Origin: Mucilaginibacter flavus | GTDB taxonomy: Bacteria > Bacteroidota > Bacteroidia > Sphingobacteriales > Sphingobacteriaceae | Assembly (NCBI RefSeq): GCF_030409315.1 | Contig: NZ_JAUFPS010000096.1 | Span: forward strand, 62,001 to 126,000 | Length of the DNA stretch: 64,000 nucleotides | Direction of reading: 5' to 3' | Shown here: piece after piece, positions 27,321-34,536 of the stretch | How positions within the stretch are numbered: the first letter of the stretch is position 1 | Layout: the number at the start of each line of letters is the position of its first letter | Made by a program: the position numbers and the translations under genes | The notes under the pieces: generated by a model | What the model saw: only the letters and a program-made list of their open reading frames with translations | The model's database searches: none | What the model was told of the DNA's origin: nothing

Positions 27321-28040
27321 TTACTTCTTCCCTATTGCATACTGAATACCGCCCAACAGGTGTTTCAAATATAAAGGATCAGCATATGATTCATCGGTGT
27401 GACCTAATTCGGTATAAAAAGCCCTGCCGCCGTCAAAACTGTGATACCAGGCCATGGGATGATTATCGCCATTTTCGCCGCCGGTGTAGCTTTTCTCGTC
27501 TATCTTGATCAGCACGTGCAAATCATCACCAATCCATTTGTAGTTATACCATTCATCAAAACGTTTCCAGTCTTCAGGCAGGTGTTTCGTAGCAATAAAA
27601 TCACGGTCGACCACATGCAGCGTAGCCTCCTGTTGTTTTGGGTGACTTTTAAAATAAGCGCCAACCAGTTTACCATACCATGGCCAATCATACTCTGTAT
27701 CTGTAGCGGCATGCACGCCAACAAAGCCGCCACCCGCTTTAATATAACTTTCAAAAGCCGCCTGCTCGGTATCATTTAAAACATCGCCTGTGGTACTCAA
27801 AAATATCACAGCCGCGTACTGTTTTAAATTAGCTGTTGTAAATTTTTCGGCATTGGTAGTACTATCCACATCAAACCCATTCTCGGCCCCCAACTTCATA
27901 ATGGCAGGGACGCCCACGGCTATTGAGTTATGATGAAATCCCGCCGTTTTGCAAAATATCAAGACTTTAGTTTTGGCTGTTGCGCTTAAACTGAGCAAGC
28001 AAACAAACCCACACAGTAACAAATTATATTTAGTTCTCAT
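27321..28040 (-). CDS. Secreted ThuA-like domain protein
   Basis: The gene encodes 239 residues with a signal peptide (about 1-22, LLSLSATAK). The ThuA/glutamine-amidotransferase-like fold is recognisable from KVLIFCKTAGFHHNSI, GGGFVGVHAATDTEYDWPWYGKLVGAYFKSHP and the closing WYHSFDGGRAFYTELGHTDESY. ThuA-like proteins often sit in sugar-degradation loci with oxidoreductases. Here a GMC oxidoreductase gene lies directly upstream on the same strand, which supports a joint role in oxidative sugar or glycoside metabolism; the exact reaction is unknown. Confidence 0.88.
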   Translation of the reverse strand: MRTKYNLLLCGFVCLLSLSATAKTKVLIFCKTAGFHHNSIAVGVPAIMKLGAENGFDVDSTTNAEKFTTANLKQYAAVIFLSTTGDVLNDTEQAAFESYIKAGGGFVGVHAATDTEYDWPWYGKLVGAYFKSHPKQQEATLHVVDRDFIATKHLPEDWKRFDEWYNYKWIGDDLHVLIKIDEKSYTGGENGDNHPMAWYHSFDGGRAFYTELGHTDESYADPLYLKHLLGGIQYAIGKK

Positions 28041-28045
28041 TTTTT

Positions 28046-28096
28046 ATCTTTTGTCTAACAGTCTTTTGTCTCATAGTCTAATAATCCCATAGTCCC
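28046..28096 (-). repeat. Low-complexity word repeat between GMC and ThuA genes
   Basis: Short words (CTTTTGTCT, AGTCTTTTGTCTC, ATAGTC) recur without a mirrored arm. It fills most of the 58-bp gap between the two minus-strand genes. Confidence 0.5.
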
Positions 28097-28098
28097 CC

Positions 28099-29808
28099 CT
28101 ACAAATTCCTTTTCTTCAATTCATCAGCTGCAAAATTAGCTGCGCGGGCAGTTAAAGCCATATAGGTTAACGATGGATTTTGGCAGGCCGATGAGGTCAT
28201 GGCCGCGCCATCGGTAACAAATACGTTTTTAGCGTCCCAAACCTGGTTGTGCTCGTTCAATACCGAAGTTTTTGGATCGCGCCCCATACGCGCGGTACCC
28301 ATTTCGTGGATGCCATCACCTATATTATGGCCTTTATCATGGGTTTCGATGTTTTTAACCCCGGCACTTTCTAACATGGCCTTTGCTTCTTTAACAATAT
28401 CAACCCGCATTTTCAGTTCGTTATCCCTGATTACGGCATCCATCGATAAAATAGGCAGGCCCCATTTATCCTTAAGTGTTTTATTTAGGGTAATCTTGTT
28501 ATCGTGATAAGGCAATAACTCGCCAAAACCACCAATGCCTATTTGCCAGCCACCAGGTTCGGTAATGACATCTTTATATTGACCGCCGATGTTCATTTCG
28601 GCAATTTCCCTGCTCCAGCCTGTCCGGCTTGCAGCGCCCTGGTAGCCAAAACCGCGCAGGTAATCGCGTTTATCGCCAAACAGGTTTGCAAACCTTACAA
28701 CATAAATTCCGTTAGCCCGGCGACCATAATAATATTTATCTTCAAAACCATCTACCGTGCCCGATGCCCCTAAATTATAATGGTGATCCATAATATTATG
28801 GCCAAGTTCACCACTGCTGCTGCCCAGTCCATCGGGCCATACGTCAGTTGCCGAGTTCATCAAGACCCAGGCGCTATTTAACGCCGAAGCATTTACAAAC
28901 ACAATTTTGGCGTAATACTCATAGGTTTTATTGGTTTCGGCATCAAGCACCTCTACACCTTTGGCTTTTTGGGTGTCCTTATCGTAAATGATTTTGGTTA
29001 CTATGGAGTATGGTCTCACTGTTAAATTCCCGGTAGCCAAAGCTGCGGGTAAAGTTGATGATTGCGTGCTAAAATATCCACCAAAAGGACATCCCTCCCA
29101 ACACCTGTTCCTAAACTGGCATTTAGTACGCCCAGGTATAGCGGCTGTTAAGTTAGCGGCACGACCGATGATCATGTGCCTTGTACCATTGTAATTTTTC
29201 TTGATCCGCTCGGCAACGTCTTTTTCAACCCAATTCATATCCATGGGCGGCAGGTAATGACCATCAGGCAACTGTGGCAGGCCTTCTAACGATCCGCTGA
29301 TACCTGCAAATTTCTCTACATGATCATACCAGGGTGCTAAATCCTTATAGCGGATAGGCCAGTCAATAGCCCAGCCGTCTTTGGCGTTGGCTTCAAAGTC
29401 AAAATCGCTCCAACGGTAGCTTTGCCGGCCCCATAAAATTGAGCGGCCACCTAACTGGTATGATCGCCACCAGTTAAAGGGTTTTACCTCGTGATAGGGT
29501 GCCTGCTGCTCATCAACCCAGTAATCCATGATAGCTTCCTGTGCTCCCCAGTTTCTTGATATAACCGGCCGTTCTTTACGCTGCGCCTGCGTTACCGCCC
29601 CGCGGTGCTCAAAATCCCAGGGATCTTTGCCTGCGGTTTTGTAATCCTTAATGTGCTCAAAGTTGCGTCCGCGTTCAAGCATAATGGTTTTAAGTCCTCG
29701 TCCGGTTAATTCTTTAGCCGCCCAGCCGCCGCTGATACCCGAGCCTATAACAATAGCATCATAAGTATTACCGGCTTTTGCGCTGCCGCTCACGTTGTTT
29801 AATGGCAT
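28099..29808 (-). CDS. GMC-family FAD-dependent oxidoreductase
   Basis: The gene encodes 569 residues. The N-terminal dinucleotide motif DAIVIGSGISGGWAAKEL and the GMC C-terminal signature (MGTARMGRDPKTSVLNEHNQ, then VFVTDGAAMTSSACQNPSL) are clear. It resembles the large subunit of gluconate/glucoside dehydrogenases that oxidise sugar hydroxyls. These usually pair with a small 'subunit 3' gene just upstream, often carrying the export signal. Here no such gene is seen; a repeat region fills the space up to 30400. ThuA follows downstream. An export signal is not evident on this protein. Confidence 0.92.
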   Translation of the reverse strand: MPLNNVSGSAKAGNTYDAIVIGSGISGGWAAKELTGRGLKTIMLERGRNFEHIKDYKTAGKDPWDFEHRGAVTQAQRKERPVISRNWGAQEAIMDYWVDEQQAPYHEVKPFNWWRSYQLGGRSILWGRQSYRWSDFDFEANAKDGWAIDWPIRYKDLAPWYDHVEKFAGISGSLEGLPQLPDGHYLPPMDMNWVEKDVAERIKKNYNGTRHMIIGRAANLTAAIPGRTKCQFRNRCWEGCPFGGYFSTQSSTLPAALATGNLTVRPYSIVTKIIYDKDTQKAKGVEVLDAETNKTYEYYAKIVFVNASALNSAWVLMNSATDVWPDGLGSSSGELGHNIMDHHYNLGASGTVDGFEDKYYYGRRANGIYVVRFANLFGDKRDYLRGFGYQGAASRTGWSREIAEMNIGGQYKDVITEPGGWQIGIGGFGELLPYHDNKITLNKTLKDKWGLPILSMDAVIRDNELKMRVDIVKEAKAMLESAGVKNIETHDKGHNIGDGIHEMGTARMGRDPKTSVLNEHNQVWDAKNVFVTDGAAMTSSACQNPSLTYMALTARAANFAADELKKRNL

Positions 29809-29926
29809 AATTTCGCTAATTGGTTATGTAATTCAAGAAATGGTTTAGCAATTGGATAAAACAATATTATCAATTAAAATTTACTAAAGCAATGAATTGA
29901 AAATAAAAATGCAATCGATTGAGAAC

Positions 29927-30378
29927 AAGCCTCACCCCGGCCCTCTCCAAAGGAGCTACTGTGTGTACACATCTTTTACTTTTTAACACATAAATAAAAA
30001 ACGTTGTCATTTCGAACGAACCAGGGTGGGATTGCGCGCCGGAGGTAAGGAGAAATCTTCTAAAAATGGACACTCTGCCATGCAAATCGTATAAGATTTT
30101 TCGCTGCGCTCAAGAGATAGTTTCTCCTCGCGCCCCACCTTTCCCTACCCTTGCTCGTTCGAAATGACATTTTTCTTTATTAAAAAAGATGTGTACACAC
30201 AGTAGCTCCAAAGGAGAGGGAGTAAAAAAAACTAACTGGGTGATAAGAAGACGACTTTCAAAATTCAGCGTTTACAAAAAAAACACCATGCAAATCAAAA
30301 ACCCTCTCCTTTGGAGAGGATTATTCGTATTTAATTTATTATAGCACTCATGAAGGCTTTGCCGTTTAGGTGAGGCTT
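29927..30378. repeat. Pair of inverted REP-like palindromes
   Basis: Outer arms AAGCCTCACC (29927-29936) and GGTGAGGCTT (30369-30378) are exact complements. Each side has a GGAG-type palindrome: CCCTCTCC-AAA-GGAG on the left (split, see the inserted element) and CCTCTCC-TTT-GGAGAGG at 30303-30319. The left palindrome is interrupted by a 250-bp insertion. I regard it as a REP pair of a type seen often in Bacteroidota genomes. Confidence 0.75.
29956..30205. mobile_element. MITE-like non-autonomous element, 250 bp
   Basis: Perfect 22-bp terminal inverted repeats lie at 29956-29977 and 30184-30205, beginning CTACTGTGTGTACACATC. The element is flanked by 11-bp direct repeats CTCCAAAGGAG (29945-29955 and 30206-30216), as expected of a target-site duplication in the REP palindrome. 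Inside is a second perfect inverted repeat GTCATTTCGAACGA (30006-30019 with 30155-30168). No transposase is encoded. Because the target is itself palindromic, the exact boundary between inverted repeat and duplication is ambiguous by 4 bp. Confidence 0.75.
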
Positions 30379-30401
30379 ACTTTTTTCCTTATTTTTACAC
30401 C

Positions 30402-31244
30402 ATGCTACAGGTAAGCGAACTCTTCATCTATCCTATTAAATCATTAGCGGGCATTTCGGTAAAATCGGCCGAGGTTACCAGTCGCGGGTTTAAGTATGAC
30501 AGGCGCTGGATGTTGGTTGACAGTCAAAACAGGTTCCTTACTCAAAGGGAGCATTTTCAAATGGCCTTAATTAAGGTAGCAGTACGAAGCGATGGTTTAC
30601 TGGTTTCTCATGAAGCCAATGGATCAATAAAAATACCTTTTGATTACAATGCCGATAGTAAACATAATGTTGCCATCTGGGATGATACTTGCATGGGCGT
30701 TTATGTGAGCGATGAGCTTGACAAATGGTTTAGCATTACTTTAGACATCCCCTGCCGCCTTATTTATATGCCCGATGACAGCGAACGCGAAGTTGACCAA
30801 CGCTACGCCCAGCCTGGCATGATCACTTCTTTTGCAGATGCCTACCCTTTTTTATTAATAGGGCAAGCATCTCTTGACGATTTGAACAAGCGGTTGCCTG
30901 AGGCTTTGCCGATGGATAGGTTCAGGCCCAATATTGTATTTACCGGTGGTGATGCTTTTGCTGAGGACGTAATGAACCATATTAAAATTGCTGGTATTGA
31001 TTTTTACGGTGCCAAGTTATGCGCCCGCTGCATCATGACAACTATTGACCAGCAAACCGGAACCAAAGCTAAAGAACCCTTAAAAACGCTGGCCAAATAC
31101 CGTTTTAAAAACAACAAAATTCTTTTTGGTCAAAATCTGGTTCATGAGGGCGATGGGGTTATTACCGTTGGCGACGAGCTTATGCCTTTAACCACCCATA
31201 ACGAAGAAAGATTTATTGTTGAACGTAAACCCTTATCAGCATGA
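30402..31244 (+). CDS. MOSC-domain protein (YcbX-like)
   Basis: The gene encodes 280 residues. An N-terminal MOSC beta-barrel (MLQVSELFIYPIKSLAGISV, RGFKYDRRWMLVD) is followed by the MOSC domain, with RFRPNIVFTGGDAFAEDVMNH broken by beta strands and the conserved CARCIMTTIDQQTG (Cys near 207). MOSC proteins bind the molybdenum cofactor or carry sulfur and reduce N-hydroxylated compounds in YcbX and mARC. The SelW-like gene overlaps its stop by 4 nt, implying coupled translation. It lacks the C-terminal ferredoxin domain of E. coli YcbX. Confidence 0.9.
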   Translation: MLQVSELFIYPIKSLAGISVKSAEVTSRGFKYDRRWMLVDSQNRFLTQREHFQMALIKVAVRSDGLLVSHEANGSIKIPFDYNADSKHNVAIWDDTCMGVYVSDELDKWFSITLDIPCRLIYMPDDSEREVDQRYAQPGMITSFADAYPFLLIGQASLDDLNKRLPEALPMDRFRPNIVFTGGDAFAEDVMNHIKIAGIDFYGAKLCARCIMTTIDQQTGTKAKEPLKTLAKYRFKNNKILFGQNLVHEGDGVITVGDELMPLTTHNEERFIVERKPLSA

Positions 31245-31519
31245 AGCCAATCATAACCATTGAATATTGCCCTAAATGCGGCTGGATGATGCGCGCGGCG
31301 TATATGGCACAGGAACTACTTACAACTTTTACCGATGATGTATACGGTGTAACCCTCCACCCCAGCGAAATTAACGGTAGATATACCATCAGTGTAAATG
31401 ACGATATTTTATTCGATCGGAAAAGGGAAGGCCGCTTTCCCGAAATAAAGGAGCTAAAACAACTGGTGCGCGATAAAGTTAATCCAGAAAAAAGCTTGGG
31501 GCATTCCGATAAAAAATAG
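31241..31519 (+). CDS. SelT/SelW/SelH (Rdx)-family thioredoxin-like protein
   Basis: The gene encodes 92 residues. The redox motif CPKCGW (Cys10 and Cys13) sits in the first beta-alpha unit, where selenoprotein W has Cys-x-x-Sec; both positions are Cys here. The following pattern (VYGVTLHPSEINGRYTISVN, then IFDRKREGRFPEIKELKQL-like) fits the Rdx family. It probably acts in thiol redox reactions. Its start overlaps the MOSC gene by 4 nt, so the two proteins may work together. Confidence 0.88.
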   Translation: MKPIITIEYCPKCGWMMRAAYMAQELLTTFTDDVYGVTLHPSEINGRYTISVNDDILFDRKREGRFPEIKELKQLVRDKVNPEKSLGHSDKK

Positions 31520-31692
31520 AATTTCGGCAATAAAATCGAATTAACGTTGCGTATTTTTCTACAAAATAAGATTTAACACATATAATTTGTAAATAAAATG
31601 CAGTAAGTGTTGGTTTATCCGTGTAAAAACAACACCATTTTAATGCATTTTGAAAAAAGCTTAAAATGAACAGCAATAAAAAAGGTAAATAA

Positions 31693-31724
31693 TATAGTAT
31701 AGTGGTACTCTATAGTATTAGTGG
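31693..31724. promoter_or_regulatory. Direct-repeat operator candidate before the Rrf2 gene
   Basis: TATAGTATAGTGG (31693-31705) and TATAGTATTAGTGG (31711-31724) are near-identical direct repeats with an 18-bp period. They lie 22-53 bp upstream of the -7 box. Autoregulatory binding by the Rrf2 protein is inferred. Confidence 0.6.
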
Positions 31725-31745
31725 ATATTTTTATTTAATATTGTT

Positions 31746-31753
31746 TAACTTTG
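31746..31753 (+). promoter_or_regulatory. -7 box of the Rrf2 gene promoter
   Basis: TAACTTTG matches TAnnTTTG exactly, 18 nt before the ATG at 31772. Confidence 0.65.
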
Positions 31754-31771
31754 TAAGTTTTATTTTAGAAA

Positions 31772-32209
31772 ATGCTTTCCAAAAAGACTAAGTACGCTAT
31801 TAAAGCACTGGTGATCCTGGGTAAAAATATGGATCAGCCACCTATGCAAATTTCAAAGATCGCTGAGGCCGAACGTATCCCCAAGAAGTTCCTGGAGCAA
31901 ATCCTGCTCGATTTACGCAACGCGGGTTTCCTGTACAGTAAAAAAGGTGCCGGAGGCGGTTACAGCCTTAACCGCGATCCTAAGGAGATATTCCTGGTAA
32001 GCATTATGCGTATCACGGACGGGCCTATCGCTATGGTGCCCTGCGCCAGTTTAAATTTTTACCACAAATGCGAGGAATGTCACCAGGAAACTACCTGCGG
32101 CATTCGTGATGTGTTTGTTGATGTACGGGATGCTACCCTTAAAATCCTGAGCGAAACAAGCATTGCCGATATCATTTCGCGCGAGCAATCGCTCATCGTT
32201 CGTACTTAA
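31772..32209 (+). CDS. Rrf2-family transcriptional regulator of the sulfur operon (putative)
   Basis: The gene encodes 145 residues. The Rrf2 winged-helix N-terminus (KYAIKALVILGKNM, QISKIAEAERIPKKFLEQIL, GFLYSKKGAGGGYSL) is followed by a dimerisation helix. Four cysteines occur at 91, 100, 103 and 109 (PCASLNFYHKCEECH, TTCG), in the region that holds the Fe-S cluster of IscR and related sensors. CymR-type Rrf2 proteins control sulfur assimilation in Firmicutes. The location directly upstream of the sulfite reductase operon, with similar candidate sites at both promoters, supports the same job here. Confidence 0.9.
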   Translation: MLSKKTKYAIKALVILGKNMDQPPMQISKIAEAERIPKKFLEQILLDLRNAGFLYSKKGAGGGYSLNRDPKEIFLVSIMRITDGPIAMVPCASLNFYHKCEECHQETTCGIRDVFVDVRDATLKILSETSIADIISREQSLIVRT

Positions 32210-32266
32210 AAATTTCTCATCAAACTGTAAAATAGCCGTTATTTTCAATTAAATTCTACCATTTCC

Positions 32267-32276
32267 CTATACTATG
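32267..32276. promoter_or_regulatory. Candidate Rrf2 operator at the sulfur operon promoter
   Basis: CTATACTATG matches the reverse complement of TATAGTATAG from the Rrf2 upstream repeats at 9 of 10 positions. It directly abuts the -7 box at 32279, where a bound repressor would block polymerase. Confidence 0.55.
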
Positions 32277-32278
32277 TA

Positions 32279-32286
32279 TATATTTG
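32279..32286 (+). promoter_or_regulatory. -7 box of the sulfur operon promoter
   Basis: TATATTTG is a perfect TAnnTTTG match. It lies 10 nt before the leader ORF start at 32297, so transcription should begin within a few nt of that codon. Confidence 0.7.
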
Positions 32287-32296
32287 GAGAACAAAC

Positions 32297-32371
32297 ATGA
32301 ATATTTCAATTAATACTGGCTTTTATATGTGTCAACGTTGCTGCTACGCAGGCGGTAAGGGCTCATTATAG
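32297..32371 (+). CDS. Cysteine-rich leader peptide of the sulfur operon attenuator
   Basis: This 24-codon ORF starts at ATG 32297 and ends with TAG at 32371. It encodes three cysteines close together (MCQRCCYAGGK; Cys codons at 32330-32332, 32339-32341 and 32342-32344). It lies between a perfect -7 box and the sulfite reductase gene, and a terminator hairpin follows. The position, length and tandem Cys codons are those of an attenuation leader peptide: translation stalls on Cys codons when charged tRNA-Cys is scarce. The peptide itself probably has no function. Confidence 0.78.
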   Translation: MNISINTGFYMCQRCCYAGGKGSL

Positions 32372-32394
32372 TTATGTATTGAACCTTATACGCC
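32351..32394 (+). promoter_or_regulatory. Putative antiterminator hairpin
   Basis: GGCGGTAAGG (32351-32360), inside the leader ORF just behind the Cys codons, pairs with CCTTATACGCC (32384-32394): ten pairs with one G-U and one bulged A. Its 3' arm shares bases 32392-32394 with the terminator stem, so the two hairpins exclude each other. Confidence 0.68.
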
Positions 32395-32423
32395 TCTTTA
32401 GCCAATGCCAAAGGGGCTTTTTT
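32392..32423 (+). terminator. Attenuator terminator before sulfite reductase
   Basis: The stem GCCTCTTT (32392-32399) / AAAGGGGC (32410-32417), with one T-G pair, is followed by TTTTTT. It lies 22 nt before the sulfite reductase ATG with no gene between, so it can only serve as a conditional terminator. Confidence 0.82.
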
Positions 32424-32445
32424 GTAACCGACTAAAATATAGCAT

Positions 32446-34536
32446 ATGCAAAGCTTCAGAACAGAGCTGGAGAACCCTATTGTTGAGCAGGATATTATTG
32501 ATCTTGAAAAAAAGATCAGGGCTTTTCGCGAGGGTAAAATACATGATGAAAAGTTCAGGAGTTTACGTCTGGCCCGTGGTGTTTATGGCCAGCGCCAGCC
32601 TGGCGTGCAAATGGTACGCATCAAATTGCCTTTTGGTAAAGTAACATTTAAGCAGTTATTAAAAATTGCCGATATATCTGACGAGTATGGAAGCCGCAAC
32701 CTGCACCTTACCACCCGCCAGGATATCCAGATTCACTATGTAAGCCTTGATCGTACCCCGGAGCTTTGGGCAAAACTGGAACAGGATGATATTACCTTGC
32801 GTGAAGCTTGCGGTAACACCGTTAGAAATGTTACTGCCTCCCCTTCTGCCGGTATTGATCCGCAGGAGCCATTTGATGTTTCGCCATACGCGCATGCTAC
32901 TTTTGAGTATTTTTTGCGTAACCCGGTTTGCCAGGAAATGGGTCGTAAATTTAAAATCTCATTTTCGTCAAGCGATGTTGATACGGCGTTTTCCTACATA
33001 CATGATATCGGCGCTATCCCTAAAATAAACGCTAATGGCGACCGTGGTTTCAAAATCATGTTGGGTGGTGGCCTTGGTGCCCAGCCGCTATTGGCCAGCA
33101 TAGTTGAAGAGTTTTTACCAGAGGATCAATTGATCCCTTACATAGAGGCTATCATTCGTGTATTTGACCGTTACGGCGAGCGTAATAACCGTAACAAGGC
33201 CCGCATGAAATACCTGATCCAAAAATTAGGGTTGGATGAAGTATTACGCCTTGCAAAAATTGAACGCACTGCCATTAAAGTAAAAAGCTATCCAGTTAAC
33301 AGGGATGCCGTACCACAGCCAGAGCCAGCAACAGAAACCGCCTTTGCAGAAGTAAGCATCAGCAACCCGTTCCGTTACGAACAGTGGCTGGCAACAAACG
33401 TTTTTGAACAAAAGCAAAAAGGCTTTTACGGCGTATACATTAAAGTGCCTGTAGGCGATATTTCATCTGATACAGCCCGCGAGTTGGTTAAGGTTTTAGA
33501 ACCTTTGGTAGCCAACGAAATCAGGATAACCCAAAACCAGGGCTTGTTATTAAAATTTGTACGCAAAGAGGCCTTGCCATCACTATACGAAGGCTTGGCT
33601 AAGCTTGAACTGGCAGCCCCGGGTTTTGATACCGTTGCCGATGTTACCACATGCCCCGGTACCGATACCTGTAACCTGGGTATCAGCAACAGCATGACCA
33701 TGGCCCGCGTATTGGAAGATTTAATCTATAACGAATACGAAGAATTTATATTTAACCGCGAAATTAAAATCAAAATAAGCGGTTGTATGAACTCATGCGG
33801 TCAGCATGGTTTGGCGCATATTGGTTTCCATGGCAGCTCATTAAAAGCCGGCACAAAGGTTTTACCTTCGGTTCAGGTAATGTTGGGTGGCGGTACTGTT
33901 GGGGATGGCGTTGGTCGTGCGGCCGAGCGCGTAATTAAAGTACCTTCAAAAAGGGCGACTGATGTGTTAAGATCTGTATTGGATGACTATAAAGCGCTTT
34001 CTCCAGAGGGAGAAACCTTCCACGCTTATTACGACAGGCAGGGTAAAGATTATTTTTACCGCTTACTAAAACCACTCGCCGATTTAACCACCCTTACCGA
34101 AGATGAATTTGTTGACTGGGGCCACCAGGAAACTTTTGTTACCGCTATAGGTGTTGGCGAGTGCGCCGGTGTAGTGATAGATCTGGTTGCTACCCTATTG
34201 TTTGAATCGGAAGAAAAAATGGGCTGGGCCAATGGCTCATACCAATTGGGTAACTGGTCTGATGCTATTTACCATTCTTATAATGTATTTATCAGTTCGG
34301 CTAAGGCTTTGCTGTTAGATAAAGGCATCAACAGCAGCACACAATCGGGAATTATCAAAGAGTTTGATGCGCAGTATATCGCTACCGGTGAATTTGAACT
34401 GCAAGGAACTTTTAACGATCTGGTTTTGCAAATCAATCAAAACGAACCATCGGAAGAATTTGCAACTGCCTACCTGGCGCAAGCAACTGAGTTTTTGAAT
34501 AAGAGTAAGGATAAGAGAGAGGCATTGGTTCAATAA
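32446..34536 (+). CDS. Sulfite reductase, siroheme/[4Fe-4S] type, with HEPN-like C-terminal extension
   Basis: The gene encodes 696 residues. Two ferredoxin-like/sirohaem half-domains are seen, with DEYGSRNLHLTTRQDIQIHY in the first and substrate-site arginines. The cluster ligands are Cys403 and Cys409 (CPGTDTC) and Cys447 and Cys451 (GCMNSC). A C-terminal extension (~560-696) is helical and HEPN-like, a form common in Bacteroidota. It reduces sulfite to sulfide in the cytoplasm; a nitrite reductase role is less likely given the CysH and sirohaem genes behind it. Its stop overlaps the cobA start by 1 nt. Confidence 0.92.
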   Translation: MQSFRTELENPIVEQDIIDLEKKIRAFREGKIHDEKFRSLRLARGVYGQRQPGVQMVRIKLPFGKVTFKQLLKIADISDEYGSRNLHLTTRQDIQIHYVSLDRTPELWAKLEQDDITLREACGNTVRNVTASPSAGIDPQEPFDVSPYAHATFEYFLRNPVCQEMGRKFKISFSSSDVDTAFSYIHDIGAIPKINANGDRGFKIMLGGGLGAQPLLASIVEEFLPEDQLIPYIEAIIRVFDRYGERNNRNKARMKYLIQKLGLDEVLRLAKIERTAIKVKSYPVNRDAVPQPEPATETAFAEVSISNPFRYEQWLATNVFEQKQKGFYGVYIKVPVGDISSDTARELVKVLEPLVANEIRITQNQGLLLKFVRKEALPSLYEGLAKLELAAPGFDTVADVTTCPGTDTCNLGISNSMTMARVLEDLIYNEYEEFIFNREIKIKISGCMNSCGQHGLAHIGFHGSSLKAGTKVLPSVQVMLGGGTVGDGVGRAAERVIKVPSKRATDVLRSVLDDYKALSPEGETFHAYYDRQGKDYFYRLLKPLADLTTLTEDEFVDWGHQETFVTAIGVGECAGVVIDLVATLLFESEEKMGWANGSYQLGNWSDAIYHSYNVFISSAKALLLDKGINSSTQSGIIKEFDAQYIATGEFELQGTFNDLVLQINQNEPSEEFATAYLAQATEFLNKSKDKREALVQ

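Noticed and set aside
29870-30085. Open frame of 71 codons inside the repeat region
   Set aside because: It is composed of the REP and MITE-like sequences; no start context or protein likeness.
31241-31519. Selenoprotein with recoded UGA
   Set aside because: The SelW-like motif is plain CPKC with both Cys codons; no in-frame TGA.
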